In this document: positions 8,996 to 19,328 of the stretch, piece by piece
Position numbering within the stretch: the stretch's first letter is position 1
How the letters are laid out: each line of letters starts with the position of its first letter
NCBI GenBank assembly: GCA_035626475.1
Contig: DASPNP010000031.1
Location: 30,534-94,533, forward strand
Source: DASPKT01 sp035626475
GTDB lineage: Bacteria; Pseudomonadota; Alphaproteobacteria; Azospirillales; Azospirillaceae
Direction: 5' to 3'
DNA length: 64,000 nucleotides
Program-made: the position numbers and the translations under genes
Notes under the pieces: model-generated
The model's database searches: none
Seen by the model: the letters and a program-made list of their open reading frames with translations, nothing else
What the model was told of the DNA's origin: nothing

Positions 8996-10804
8996 ATGGC
9001 CGATGTGCAGACCCCGGACGTCAAGCTGCCGGACCCGGTTGAGATGTCCCACGCGATGGCGCGGATCGCCGAGCAGAGCCAGCGCCTCGTCAGCGATTTC
9101 GTCGCCCGCCAGACCAAGGACGGCGCCGCGCCGATGGCGCAGCCCGACCCGCTGAACCTGGGCTCCGCCTTCATGGAGATGACGGCGCGCATGATGGCCG
9201 ACCCGGCCAAGGTCATGCAGGCCCAGCTGAACCTCTGGCAGGACTACATGACGCTCTGGCAGCGCACGACGCAGCGCCTGCTGGGCCAGGAAGCCGAGCC
9301 GGTCGTGGCGCCCGCGCGCGAGGACAAGCGCTTCAAGGACGCCGCCTGGAACGAGAACACCGTCTTCGACTACATCAAGCAGTCCTATCTGCTGGCCGCG
9401 CGCTACATGCAGTCGAGCGTGCGCGGGGTCGAAGGGCTGGACGCCAAGACCGCCCGCAAGCTGGACTTCTACACCCGCCAGTTCATCGACGCGATGGCGC
9501 CCAGCAACTTCGTGCTGACCAACCCCGAGGTGCTGCGCACCACGCTGGAGACGGGCGGCGAGAATCTGGTCAAGGGGCTGGAGAACCTGCTGGGCGACCT
9601 GGAGCGCGGCAAGGGGCAGCTCGCCATCTCCATGACCGACTACCAGAAGTTCAAGGTCGGCGAGAACATCGCGGTCACGCCGGGCAAGGTCGTCTACCAG
9701 AACGACCTGATGCAGCTGATCCAGTACAGCCCCACCACCGAGACGGTGGCGCGGCGCCCGCTGCTGATCATCCCGCCCTGGATCAACAAGTTCTACATCC
9801 TGGACCTGCGGCCGCAGAACTCGCTGGTGAAGTGGCTGGTGGACCAGGGCAACACCGTCTTCATCGTCTCCTGGGTGAACCCCACGGGCGAGCTGATGAA
9901 CAAGCAGTTCGAGGACTACATGGTGGAGGGGCCGCTGGCCGCCTTCGACGCCATGGAGCAGGCCACGGGCGAGCGCGAGTTCAACGTCATCGGCTACTGC
10001 ATCGGCGGCACGCTGCTGGCGAGTACGCTGGCCTACATGGCCGCGCACGGCGACGACCGCGTGAAGTCGGCCATGTACCTGGTCACCATGACCGACTTCA
10101 CCGACGCCGGCGAACTCAGCGTCTTCATCGACGAGGACCAGATCCAGGCGCTGGAGGCCAAGATGGCCAACCAGGGCTATCTGGACGGCCAGTCCATGGC
10201 GACCACCTTCAACATGCTGCGCGCCAACGACCTGATCTGGTCGTTCGTCGTGAACAACTACCTGCTGGGCAAGGACCCGTTCCCGTTCGACCTGCTGTAC
10301 TGGAACTCCGACGCCACCCGCATGCCGGCGGCGATGCACAGCTTCTACCTGCGCAACATGTACCAGAAGAACCTGCTGGTGCAGCCGGGCGGCGTCACGC
10401 TGAAGGACACGCCGATCGACCTGCGCAAGATCGAGGTGCCGACCTTCATGCTGTCCACGCGCGAGGACCACATCACGCCGTGGAAGAGCACCTACGCCGC
10501 GACCCAGCTCTATGGCGGCCAAGTGAAGTTCGTGCTGGCGGCCTCGGGCCACATCGCCGGCGTGGTGAACCCGCCGGCGGCCGAGAAGTACAGCCACTTC
10601 CTGAATCCGAAGCTGCCCAAGGACCCGGAGGAGTGGCTGGCCGGCGCCAAGCAGATCCCCGGCAGCTGGTGGCCGGAATACCAGAAGTGGCTGGCCAAGT
10701 ACGCCGGCGGCAAGGTCCCCGCCCGCGTGCCCGGCGAAGGCAAGCTGAAGGCCATCGAGGCCGCGCCAGGGAGCTATGTGAAGGTGCTGACGGTCCAGGG
10801 GTGA
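8996..10804 (+). CDS. phaC: class I poly(3-hydroxyalkanoate) synthase PhaC
   Basis: Polymerises (R)-3-hydroxyacyl-CoA into PHA granules. The 602-residue protein has the PhaC N-terminal region (about 95-270) and an alpha/beta-hydrolase core with the lipase-like box GYCIGGT. The expected triad is visible: Cys335 in that box, Asp491 in TREDHITPW, and His519 in ASGHIAGV. Length and N-terminal domain fit class I, which works without a PhaE/PhaR partner. ATG at 8996 has GGAGGAAG six bases upstream. It stands alone, without phaA, phaB or a phasin gene nearby, and is closed by a strong terminator. The upstream 122-base gap is divergent from the lipoprotein gene. Confidence 0.97.
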   Translation: MADVQTPDVKLPDPVEMSHAMARIAEQSQRLVSDFVARQTKDGAAPMAQPDPLNLGSAFMEMTARMMADPAKVMQAQLNLWQDYMTLWQRTTQRLLGQEAEPVVAPAREDKRFKDAAWNENTVFDYIKQSYLLAARYMQSSVRGVEGLDAKTARKLDFYTRQFIDAMAPSNFVLTNPEVLRTTLETGGENLVKGLENLLGDLERGKGQLAISMTDYQKFKVGENIAVTPGKVVYQNDLMQLIQYSPTTETVARRPLLIIPPWINKFYILDLRPQNSLVKWLVDQGNTVFIVSWVNPTGELMNKQFEDYMVEGPLAAFDAMEQATGEREFNVIGYCIGGTLLASTLAYMAAHGDDRVKSAMYLVTMTDFTDAGELSVFIDEDQIQALEAKMANQGYLDGQSMATTFNMLRANDLIWSFVVNNYLLGKDPFPFDLLYWNSDATRMPAAMHSFYLRNMYQKNLLVQPGGVTLKDTPIDLRKIEVPTFMLSTREDHITPWKSTYAATQLYGGQVKFVLAASGHIAGVVNPPAAEKYSHFLNPKLPKDPEEWLAGAKQIPGSWWPEYQKWLAKYAGGKVPARVPGEGKLKAIEAAPGSYVKVLTVQG

Positions 10805-10829
10805 GGAGCGAGTTCACCGCTCCTTGCTG

Positions 10830-10859
10830 CCGTCATCCCCGCGGAGGCGGGGACCCAGG
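10830..10859. repeat. REP-like palindrome
   Basis: A single unit of the same family as 4480-4634: CCGTCA followed by the hairpin CCCCGC-GGA-GGCGGGG and CCCAGG. It lies between the phaC stop and its terminator. Confidence 0.65.
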
Positions 10860-10883
10860 TAATGAGCATGGTATCGGCATCTG

Positions 10884-10919
10884 AAAAGGGCGCCAGCGGT
10901 GACGTTGGCGCCCTTTTTT
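10884..10919 (+). terminator. Rho-independent terminator of phaC (probably bidirectional)
   Basis: The arms AAGGGCGCCAGCG and CGTTGGCGCCCTT form a long stem with a GTGA loop, followed by six T on the plus strand; an AAAA run on the other side gives four T for the opposing esterase transcript. Confidence 0.9.
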
Positions 10920-11000
10920 CATGCCGACTGTACGATCATTCCCGGCCGCCCTGCTCCAGCGGGCCTGCCGGGAGCAGCATCCGACCAGGATGAAGCTCCC

Positions 11001-11951
11001 CTAAGCCAGCTTCCGCTTCAGCCATGTCCCCACCCTCTCCATGCCCTGCCGCGCCACGCCCAGCGCGGCGGGGAAGGACAGGAAGGCGTGGATCGTGCCA
11101 TCGAAGCAGACATGCTCGACCGGAACGCCGGCGGCGCTCAGCTTCTCCGCATAGAAGCGCCCCTCGTCACGCAGCGGGTCGTAGCCCGCCGTGATGACGA
11201 GCGCGTCGGCGAGCCCGGCGAACTCCTCCGCCAGCAGGGGCGAGACCAGCGGGTCGCGCGCCGCCTCCGGCCGGTCGCCCAGCCATTGCCGTCCCGCCCA
11301 GGCGATCGCCTCGCCGGACAGGAAATACTCGCCGCCGCCATTCTCCGCCCGCGACGGCAGCGCCTCCTCACCGGCCAGCGCCAGCACCGGATAGAGCAGC
11401 AGCTGCGCCGCCGGCCTGGGCCCGCCCCGGTCGCGCGCCAGCCGGCAGATCGAGGCCGCCAGCGTACCGCCGGCGCTGTCCCCCGCCACGGCGATGCGCG
11501 CGGGGTCGACTCCCAGTTGCCGGGCATTCTCCGCGATCCAGCAGAGCGCGGCGTAGCCGTCCTCCAGCCCCGCCGGATAGCGATGCTCCGGTGCCAGCCG
11601 GTAGTCCAGCGACAGCACCAGCATGTCGCTCTCGCGGCAAAGGCTGCGGCAGAAGCTGTCGTAGCAGCCGAGATCGCCGAGCGTCCATCCGCCGCCATGC
11701 AGGAACAGAACGAGCGGCAGTTCCGGCGCGGCCTGCCCCCGGGGGCGGTAGAGGCGGTAGCCGAGCGGCCCGCCGGGCCCGGGCATGGCGCCCTCCTCCA
11801 CCATGCCGACGGACGGCGGCGGCCCGCCCAACTGGGTGAAGAGCGCGCTGAGGCCGGCGCGGATGTCGGCCACCGACTGGCTGTCGATGGGCGCTCCCGG
11901 GCTCTCGTTGAAGGTCCGGAGCAGCGCCGCCGTGTCCTGGTCCAAGGGCAT
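11001..11951 (-). CDS. alpha/beta hydrolase, hormone-sensitive-lipase-type esterase
   Basis: A 316-residue carboxylesterase of the HSL/acetyl-hydrolase (Aes) group. The oxyanion motif HGGGW is at residues 85-89, the nucleophile Ser159 in GDSAGG, the acid in ITAGYDPLRDEG and the histidine in GTIHAFLSF. No signal peptide, so cytoplasmic. ATG at 11951 has a GGGGGGA ribosome site. Its start is only 12 bases after the TonB-receptor stop, so the two are co-transcribed; the simplest reading is that the receptor imports an ester-containing ligand that this enzyme cleaves. That coupling is inference; the substrate is unknown. Confidence 0.88.
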   Translation of the reverse strand: MPLDQDTAALLRTFNESPGAPIDSQSVADIRAGLSALFTQLGGPPPSVGMVEEGAMPGPGGPLGYRLYRPRGQAAPELPLVLFLHGGGWTLGDLGCYDSFCRSLCRESDMLVLSLDYRLAPEHRYPAGLEDGYAALCWIAENARQLGVDPARIAVAGDSAGGTLAASICRLARDRGGPRPAAQLLLYPVLALAGEEALPSRAENGGGEYFLSGEAIAWAGRQWLGDRPEAARDPLVSPLLAEEFAGLADALVITAGYDPLRDEGRFYAEKLSAAGVPVEHVCFDGTIHAFLSFPAALGVARQGMERVGTWLKRKLA

Positions 11952-11963
11952 GCCGCGTCCCCC

Positions 11964-14129
<2,166 letters not shown>

Positions 14130-14255
14130 TGGATCTATCCCCCTGTCGCGGCGGATGTCGCGCCGCCTTTCTTGTCGGGGACAGGGAAGCAGGACTAGGC
14201 GGAAAGATATAGGGAAGAGACCCCGGCAATGATTGCCGCAGATTCTGCGGCCATC

Positions 14256-14663
14256 TCAACCGATCGCCGCGCGTGTGCCCAGCAGCGTGCGCGCCAGATG
14301 GTCGCGCATCACGGCCTCCAGCTTTGGCGTCGGCACGACGTAGGCGGTGCGCCCATCCTCGTCCGCCTTCTCCTTCATCAGGTAGCCGTCCATGACCGCG
14401 CGCTTGATTCGGTCTTCACGGGTGCGGTTGGAGCCGGACTTCATCACCTGGCAGGCTGCGCTCACCGTCAGCGGGGCGCCGCGCCAGCGGGCGGTCAGGC
14501 AGCCGACGAACAGATACCAGTATTCCTGGGTGAAGTAGTCGGGCCGGTTCTCGAAGGTGCGATCCCAGTCCTGGGCGTAGTCGACCAGCGCCGTGATCCA
14601 GCGTCCCAGCGCCTCGTCCGAGGGAAAGTCGGCGGATTGGCCGGACGTGTCGTGCTCTGCCAT
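14256..14663 (-). CDS. small winged-helix protein, MarR-like
   Basis: A 135-residue cytoplasmic protein. The centre (SAACQVMKSGSNRTREDRIKR) reads as a recognition helix region, followed by a wing-like DGYLMKEKADEDGRTAYVVP and a C-terminal helix, the pattern of MarR-type winged helices. A tract DWDRTFENRPDYFTQEYWYLF precedes it. It lies upstream of the TonB receptor and esterase on the same strand, so it could regulate them, but a direct link is not shown. ATG at 14663 was used. The DNA-binding call is from fold pattern only. Confidence 0.65.
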   Translation of the reverse strand: MAEHDTSGQSADFPSDEALGRWITALVDYAQDWDRTFENRPDYFTQEYWYLFVGCLTARWRGAPLTVSAACQVMKSGSNRTREDRIKRAVMDGYLMKEKADEDGRTAYVVPTPKLEAVMRDHLARTLLGTRAAIG

Positions 14664-14726
14664 GACTTTGGGGCGTCTCCCTGCGTGGGAGCTGATCCTA
14701 ACGGAGGCGACGGGCCGGACGGAAGC

Positions 14727-15269
14727 TCAGTCCGTCTTCCCAGGCATCGCCCCCGCCTCTCCCATGTACTGCTTCGCCAAGCCCACATAGCGCGGCACGG
14801 TCGAGGTCAGGCCGGCGCGCTCCTCCTCGGTCAGCGGGCGCAGCAGGCGCGCCGGGCTGCCGCCCCAGAGCTCGCCGGCCTTGACCCGCTTGCCGGGGGT
14901 GACCAGCGCGCCGGCGGCGACCATGGCGCCGGACTCGACCACGGCGTTGTCCATGATGCAGGCCTTCATGCCGATGAAGGAGCCGCTCTCCACCACGCAG
15001 CCGTGCAGCAGCGCCAGATGGCCGATGGTGACGTCGTCGCCGATCTCGGTCGTGTATTTCAGGTGCGTGCAGTGGACGACGGTGCCGTCCTGGACGTTGG
15101 TGCGGGCGCCGATGCGGATGGAGTTCACGTCGCCGCGCACCGTGACGCCGAACCACAGGTTCGCCTCCTCCCCGATCACCACGTCACCGATCACGGTGGC
15201 GTTGGACAGGAAGACGGATTTCGGGATCACCGGCAGCACGCCCTTGTAGGGCAGGATCGTCGGGGTCAT
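14727..15269 (-). CDS. gamma-carbonic-anhydrase family protein (left-handed beta-helix)
   Basis: A 180-residue hexapeptide-repeat protein of the gamma-CA/YrdA/PaaY group. The repeats run from IPKSVFLSNATVIGDVVIGEEANLWFG to about residue 140 and contain the expected metal histidines (HCTHLKY, IGHLALLHGC). Members bind zinc or iron as trimers; some hydrate CO2, many have no shown activity. The start is ATG 15269 (MTPTILPYKG) with GAAGG upstream, rather than an ATG-like codon 12 residues earlier. It follows argC by 16 bases and is likely co-transcribed. Confidence 0.88.
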   Translation of the reverse strand: MTPTILPYKGVLPVIPKSVFLSNATVIGDVVIGEEANLWFGVTVRGDVNSIRIGARTNVQDGTVVHCTHLKYTTEIGDDVTIGHLALLHGCVVESGSFIGMKACIMDNAVVESGAMVAAGALVTPGKRVKAGELWGGSPARLLRPLTEEERAGLTSTVPRYVGLAKQYMGEAGAMPGKTD

Positions 15270-15285
15270 GGGCGCCTTCACGCGA

Positions 15286-16326
15286 TCAGGGGAACACAGG
15301 CACAACGTCGATGCCGGCCGTCTCGGGCAGTCCGGCCATGACGTTCATGTTGTGGACCGCTTGGCCGGAGGCGCCCTTCACCAGATTGTCGATGACCGAC
15401 AGCAGGATGGCGCGGCCGGGCAGGCGGTCGTCGAAGGCGTTGATCAGGCAGTGGTTGCTGCCGCGCACATGCCGCGTCTGCGGCGCGATGCCCTTGGGCA
15501 GCACGCTCACGAACGGCTCGCCCGCATAGGCCTTCTGCAGCGAGGCGCGGAGGTCCTCCGCCTTGGCACCCTTGGCGAGCTTGACGTAGAGGCTGGCGAG
15601 GATGCCGCGGCTCATGGGCATCAGGTGCGGCGTGAAGTTCACCAGCACCGGGCGGCCGGCGGCGTAGCCCAGCCCCTGCTCGATCTCCGGAGCGTGGCGG
15701 TGGCTGGCGACGCCATAGGCATGGATGCCCTCCGCCACCTCACCGAACAAATTGGCCTGCTTGGCGTCGCGGCCGGCGCCCGACACGCCCGACTTGGCAT
15801 CGATGATGATGTCGTCGGCCTCGATCAGCCTGTCCCGGAGCAACGGGATCAGCGGCAGCTGCGACGCCGTGGGATAGCAGCCCGGATTGGCGACGATGCG
15901 GGCGGCGCGAATCGCCTCGCGGGCATGCTCGGTCAGTCCGTAGACGACCGACTTCTGCAGCTCCGGCGCCTTGTGGGCATGGCCGTACCAGGTCTCGTAG
16001 GCACCCAAATCGTGCAGGCGGAAATCGGCCGAGAGGTCCACCACCTTCACGTGAGCGGGCAGGCCGGCGACGATCTCCTGCGTGGTGCCGTGCGGCAGGG
16101 CGCAGAAGACGACGTCGATCTGGCCGAAATCCACCTCGCCGATCTTCACCAGGTCGGGCAGCCCGTAGGGCGCCAGGTGCGGGAAGACCTCGGCCAGCGG
16201 CTTGCCGGCCTGGCGCTCGGCGGTGAGCGCCCGGATCTCCGCGTTCGGGTGGCGCAGCAGCAGGCGGACCAGCTCGGCCCCGGTGTAGCCGGACGCGCCC
16301 AGGATGGCGATGCGCAGCTTGTTCAT
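15286..16326 (-). CDS. argC: N-acetyl-gamma-glutamyl-phosphate reductase
   Basis: NADPH-dependent third step of arginine synthesis, converting N-acetylglutamyl-phosphate to the semialdehyde. The 346-residue protein has the N-terminal dinucleotide motif GASGYTGAEL and the catalytic Cys150 in NPGCYPTA, with the typical GVSGAGR segment. Full length for the long ArgC type. The start ATG at 16326 has AGGGAG upstream. The neighbours are a carbonic-anhydrase-like gene downstream and an acetyltransferase upstream on the same strand; argC follows rplM-rpsI in many alphaproteobacteria. Confidence 0.96.
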   Translation of the reverse strand: MNKLRIAILGASGYTGAELVRLLLRHPNAEIRALTAERQAGKPLAEVFPHLAPYGLPDLVKIGEVDFGQIDVVFCALPHGTTQEIVAGLPAHVKVVDLSADFRLHDLGAYETWYGHAHKAPELQKSVVYGLTEHAREAIRAARIVANPGCYPTASQLPLIPLLRDRLIEADDIIIDAKSGVSGAGRDAKQANLFGEVAEGIHAYGVASHRHAPEIEQGLGYAAGRPVLVNFTPHLMPMSRGILASLYVKLAKGAKAEDLRASLQKAYAGEPFVSVLPKGIAPQTRHVRGSNHCLINAFDDRLPGRAILLSVIDNLVKGASGQAVHNMNVMAGLPETAGIDVVPVFP

Positions 16327-16372
16327 CTCTCGCTCCCTCTGCCGCCCCTCGGCGGACCCAGACCCAAGTCCA

Positions 16373-16837
16373 TTACAGATAAAGCTTCATGCCCTCGTGC
16401 GAGGCGACGAATCCGAGGCGCTGGTAGAACCGGTGCGCATCGGTCCGGCGCTTGTCGGTGGTCAGCTGAACCAGGCTGCAGCCCTCCGCCCGCGCCCGTT
16501 CCAGCACATGGGCCATCAGCGCCGCGCCGAGGCCCCGATTGCGCGAGGCGGCCTCCACCCGCACCGCCTCCACCAGGCAGCGCAGGCGTCCGGCACGGCT
16601 CAAGCCGGGGATGAAGGTCAGCTGGCAGGTGCCCGCCACCCGGCCCTCCAGCTCCATCACCAGCAGCTCGTTGCCCGGCAGCGCCTCGATCCGGCGGAAC
16701 GCCTCGCGGTAAGGCTCCAGATCCGGCATCGACGCCAGCCCGTCGCGCGCGGCCGAGATCGCATCGTCCAGCATCATGGCGACGATGGCCGGCAGATCGG
16801 CCTCGGTCGCGCGGCGGAAGGTGGGCTGCGGGTCCAT
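16373..16837 (-). CDS. GNAT-family N-acetyltransferase
   Basis: A 154-residue GCN5-related acetyltransferase. The acetyl-CoA-binding motif A appears as VEAASRNRGLGAALM (R/Q-x-x-G-x-A type) and motif B as a C-terminal AHRFYQRLGFVASHEGMKLYL. The N-terminus FRRATEADLPAIVAMM is characteristic. Substrate is not predictable. It lies between the rpsI terminator and argC; the terminator at 16857-16893 separates it from the ribosomal genes, so it needs its own promoter, which I could not identify. Confidence 0.88.
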   Translation of the reverse strand: MDPQPTFRRATEADLPAIVAMMLDDAISAARDGLASMPDLEPYREAFRRIEALPGNELLVMELEGRVAGTCQLTFIPGLSRAGRLRCLVEAVRVEAASRNRGLGAALMAHVLERARAEGCSLVQLTTDKRRTDAHRFYQRLGFVASHEGMKLYL

Positions 16838-16856
16838 GTCGCTCCCGTGAAGGCAA

Positions 16857-16893
16857 AGAAAAAGGGGCGCCCCCGGCTGGGGACGCCCCTTCT
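16857..16893 (-). terminator. Rho-independent terminator of rplM-rpsI
   Basis: On the minus strand AAGGGGCGTCCCC pairs with GGGGGCGCCCCTT across a short loop and is followed by TTTTTCTTT. It lies 31 bases after the rpsI stop. Confidence 0.88.
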
Positions 16894-16924
16894 CGATCCG
16901 GATGCTCCGGGCCGTCCCTGGCGC

Positions 16925-17413
16925 TTAGCGCTTCGAGAACTGGAAGCTGCGGCGAGCCTTGGCCTTGCCGTACTTCTTACGCTCGACGACGCGCGGGTCG
17001 CGGGTCAGCAGGCCGGCCACCTTCAGGGCCGGGCGCAGGCCCGGCTCGAAGTAGGTCAGGGCCTTGGAGATGCCGTGGCGCAGCGCGCCGGCCTGGCCGG
17101 AGAGGCCGCCGCCGGACACCGTGCAGACGACGTCGAACTGCTCGGAGCGGCCGACGATCTGGAACGGCTGGTTGATCATCATGCGCAGCACGGGGCGGGC
17201 GAAGTAGACCGCCAGCTCGCGACCGTTCACGGTGATGGTGCCCTTGCCCGGCTTAATCCAGACGCGGGCGACCGCGTCCTTGCGCTTGCCGGTGGCGTAG
17301 GCGCGGCCGAAGCTGTCGATCTTCGGCTCGGCCGGGGCGGCCGGCTCGGCCGTGACGATGCCAGCGGCGGCGCCCTGCTTCAGGTCGGCGAGGCTGTTGA
17401 GCGTCTGTGCCAT
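16925..17413 (-). CDS. rpsI: 30S ribosomal protein S9
   Basis: Small-subunit protein whose C-terminal tail reaches the P-site tRNA. The 162-residue product has the S9 core GRAYATGKRKDAVARVWIKP and the canonical ending KARRSFQFSKR. The N-terminus carries a roughly 38-residue alanine-rich extension typical of alphaproteobacteria. It begins 3 bases after the rplM stop, so translation is coupled. Confidence 0.98.
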   Translation of the reverse strand: MAQTLNSLADLKQGAAAGIVTAEPAAPAEPKIDSFGRAYATGKRKDAVARVWIKPGKGTITVNGRELAVYFARPVLRMMINQPFQIVGRSEQFDVVCTVSGGGLSGQAGALRHGISKALTYFEPGLRPALKVAGLLTRDPRVVERKKYGKAKARRSFQFSKR

Positions 17414-17416
17414 GGA

Positions 17417-17881
17417 TTAGGCACTCCCCTTGTTCTTCGGATTCATCGCCGCGACGTCCAGGACCTCGGGCTGCTGCGCCTCGTGCGGGTGGGCGCCGCC
17501 ACCGTACACACGGAGGTTGCCCATCTGCTTGCGGCCGAGCGGGCCCCGCGGGACCATGCGCTCGACGGCCTTCATGATCACCCGCTCCGGGTACTTCCCG
17601 TCGAGGATCTGGCCCTTGGAGCGCTGCTTGATGCCGCCGGCGAAACCGGTGTGCCAGTAGAAGATGCTGTCGGAGCGCTTGTTGCCCGTCAGCTTCACCT
17701 TCTCGGCGTTGATCACGATGACATGGTCACCGCAATCCATGTGGGGGGTATAGGTCGGCTTGTGCTTACCGCGCAGCCGCATGGCGATGATGCTGGCCAG
17801 GCGGCCGAGCACGAGGCCGTCGGCGTCGATGAGAAGCCACTTCTTCTCGATCTCGGACGGCTTGAGGTTCATGGTCTTCAT
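17417..17881 (-). CDS. rplM: 50S ribosomal protein L13
   Basis: Large-subunit assembly protein. The 154-residue product aligns from its first residues (MKTMNLKPSEIEKKWLLIDA) with known L13, and contains DHVIVINAEKVKLTGNK and GPLGRKQMGNLRVYGG. ATG at 17881 is chosen by that alignment; 27 upstream codons are open but overlap the promoter region. First gene of rplM-rpsI, with its promoter at 17947-17975. Confidence 0.97.
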   Translation of the reverse strand: MKTMNLKPSEIEKKWLLIDADGLVLGRLASIIAMRLRGKHKPTYTPHMDCGDHVIVINAEKVKLTGNKRSDSIFYWHTGFAGGIKQRSKGQILDGKYPERVIMKAVERMVPRGPLGRKQMGNLRVYGGGAHPHEAQQPEVLDVAAMNPKNKGSA

Positions 17882-17946
17882 TCGGAGCACTCGCGAAATA
17901 CAGAGGTCCCAGGCGCCTCCGCAGACGGCGGCACCGAAGTGGGCGG

Positions 17947-17975
17947 TTTGTAGGGCACGCATATCACCGCGTCAA
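17947..17975 (-). promoter_or_regulatory. sigma-70 promoter of rplM-rpsI
   Basis: TTGACG (17970-17975), a 17-base spacer and TACAAA (17947-17952) on the minus strand. Start of transcription would be near 17940, giving a leader of about 60 bases. Confidence 0.7.
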
Positions 17976-18012
17976 CGGAAAAAAGGGCCATGTTCACCGT
18001 CACTTAGCGTAC

Positions 18013-18026
18013 GGTATCATGATACC
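18013..18026. promoter_or_regulatory. 14-bp perfect palindrome, possible operator
   Basis: GGTATCATGATACC lies between the divergent rplM and lipoprotein genes, about 40 bases upstream of the rplM -35 box. It is AT-richer than its surroundings. The binding protein is unknown. Confidence 0.35.
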
Positions 18027-18149
18027 TATTCCGCAAAGCCCTTGATCTGGTTGCCCTTTTCAGCACCGATGCGCATCACGCCTTTCGCGGAACCGCACCC
18101 CTTCCGCGCCGTTCCCTCCGCGAACCCCTTGATTCCAGAGGAGAAGCGG

Positions 18150-18377
18150 ATGAACGCGCGTTTTCGCATGGCCTGCATGACCTTGGCGCTGCTCGGCCTG
18201 GCCGCCTGCGGCACCAACACCGAGGAGAGCGCCGCCAGCGGCGCGCTGACCGGTGCCGCGGCCGGAACGCTGGTCGCCGGGCCGATCGGCACGGTGGTGG
18301 GCGCGGCCATCGGCGGGGCCGGCGGCACGGCGGTGGAGAAGGGCCAGGACGAGGGCATCCTGCCGTCCAAGCCCTGA
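18150..18377 (+). CDS. small glycine-zipper lipoprotein
   Basis: A 75-residue lipoprotein: MNARFRMACMTLALLGLAACG carries the lipobox LAAC, and the mature part is one glycine/alanine-rich hairpin (GALTGAAAGTLVAGPIGTVVGAAIGG) of the glycine-zipper type seen in small outer-membrane lipoproteins. ATG at 18150 has an excellent AGAGGAGAAG site. It is followed by a similar gene at 18478, suggesting duplication. Function unknown. Confidence 0.82.
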   Translation: MNARFRMACMTLALLGLAACGTNTEESAASGALTGAAAGTLVAGPIGTVVGAAIGGAGGTAVEKGQDEGILPSKP

Positions 18378-18477
18378 GGCCAGGCCCCGAGGCCCTGCTA
18401 CCGCCGGTAGGCGCTGCGGGAACCCTGGGGCCCTACCCTGCGTTGATCTCGCGACGAAACCCGATCGGGAGGTCAAG

Positions 18478-18687
18478 ATGCGCAAGGGCATTATCACTGT
18501 GGTCGCCGGCTCCGCCATGCTGATGCTCGCGGCCTGCGGCGCCAGCCGTGAGGAGCGGGTCGCGACGGGCGCGCTGGCGGGCGCCGGCGTCGGCGCGGTC
18601 TCGGGCGGCAGCCTGGGCAGCACGGCGGTGGGCGCGGCGCTGGGCGCCGGTGCCGGCTATGCCGTCGACAAGGTGAAGAAGGACTGA
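18478..18687 (+). CDS. small glycine-zipper lipoprotein, paralogue of previous gene
   Basis: A 69-residue lipoprotein with signal peptide and lipobox (LMLAACG) and a short glycine-rich region (GALAGAGVGAVSGGSLG, then GAALGAGAGYAVDKVKK). It shares the layout C-G-x-x-x-E-E-x-x-A-x-G-A-L with its upstream neighbour, so the pair is a tandem duplication that has diverged. ATG at 18478 follows CGGGAGG. A terminator follows at 18711. Confidence 0.82.
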   Translation: MRKGIITVVAGSAMLMLAACGASREERVATGALAGAGVGAVSGGSLGSTAVGAALGAGAGYAVDKVKKD

Positions 18688-18710
18688 CGTCCCCTCACCC
18701 GGGATGTCGC

Positions 18711-18741
18711 AGGGGCCGCTCCGCCGGGGCGGCCCCTTTCC
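18711..18741 (+). terminator. Rho-independent terminator after the lipoprotein pair
   Basis: GGGGCCGC (18712-18719) pairs with GCGGCCCC (18729-18736) and is followed by TTTCCTTG on the plus strand. It lies between the convergent lipoprotein and thioesterase genes. Confidence 0.75.
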
Positions 18742-18756
18742 TTGTCCAGTCGCGGC

Positions 18757-19188
18757 TCACCGGTCCGGGATGCTGTAGGTGCCCGTGGCGTGGGCCACCG
18801 GCTCCTCCTCGCCCTCCGACCAGATCGTCACCTCGCCGACCGCCAGGCGCTTGCCAAGCTTCAGGATGCGCGCCTCGGCCAGCAGGTCCCGGGGCGCCGG
18901 CTTGCGCAGGAAGTTGATGTTCATGTTGGTGGTCACCGCCAGCGCCACCGGCCCGATCATGCTGAGCACGGCCCCGTAGAGCGCCACGTCGGCGAGCCCG
19001 AACATGGCCGGGCCGGAGATGGTGCCGCCGGGCCGCAGCATCTCCTCCGACGCCTTCATGCGCAGCCGGGCCGTGCCGTATTCCAGCTCCGCCACGGATA
19101 TGCCGGCCTTAACCGCCTGCACCATGTGCTGCTCCAGCAGCGTCTGGAACGCCGCCGCCGGCATCGCCGCGGGTCTATTCTCGCTCAT
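18757..19188 (-). CDS. PaaI-type hotdog-fold thioesterase
   Basis: A 143-residue hotdog-fold protein of the PaaI/YdiI group that hydrolyses acyl-CoA or aromatic-CoA esters. Visible are the helix-strand segment RPGGTISGPAMFGLADVALYGAV, where the catalytic acid (D in LADVA) lies, and TTNMNINFLRKPAPRDLLAEARI, the CoA-side strand. Start ATG 19188 (MSENRPAAMP) has GGAGAGGG upstream; the longer open frame is not protein-like. Divergent from the CoA-binding protein gene. Confidence 0.88.
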   Translation of the reverse strand: MSENRPAAMPAAAFQTLLEQHMVQAVKAGISVAELEYGTARLRMKASEEMLRPGGTISGPAMFGLADVALYGAVLSMIGPVALAVTTNMNINFLRKPAPRDLLAEARILKLGKRLAVGEVTIWSEGEEEPVAHATGTYSIPDR

Positions 19189-19328
19189 GCGCCCTCTCCC
19201 CAATCTTTCCGCCGGTATAGCGCGGCGGCGGTGGCCGAGCAAAGCGACCCATACGGGGGATTGGCCTGGACGCCGCCCCTGTCCTAGCATGCACGCCCCG
19301 CCATCGGGACCGCCCGGCCGGAGCGCGC

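Noticed and set aside
19189..19328. SAM-II riboswitch before the CoA-binding/metY pair
   Set aside because: I looked for the SAM-II pseudoknot blocks and found none.
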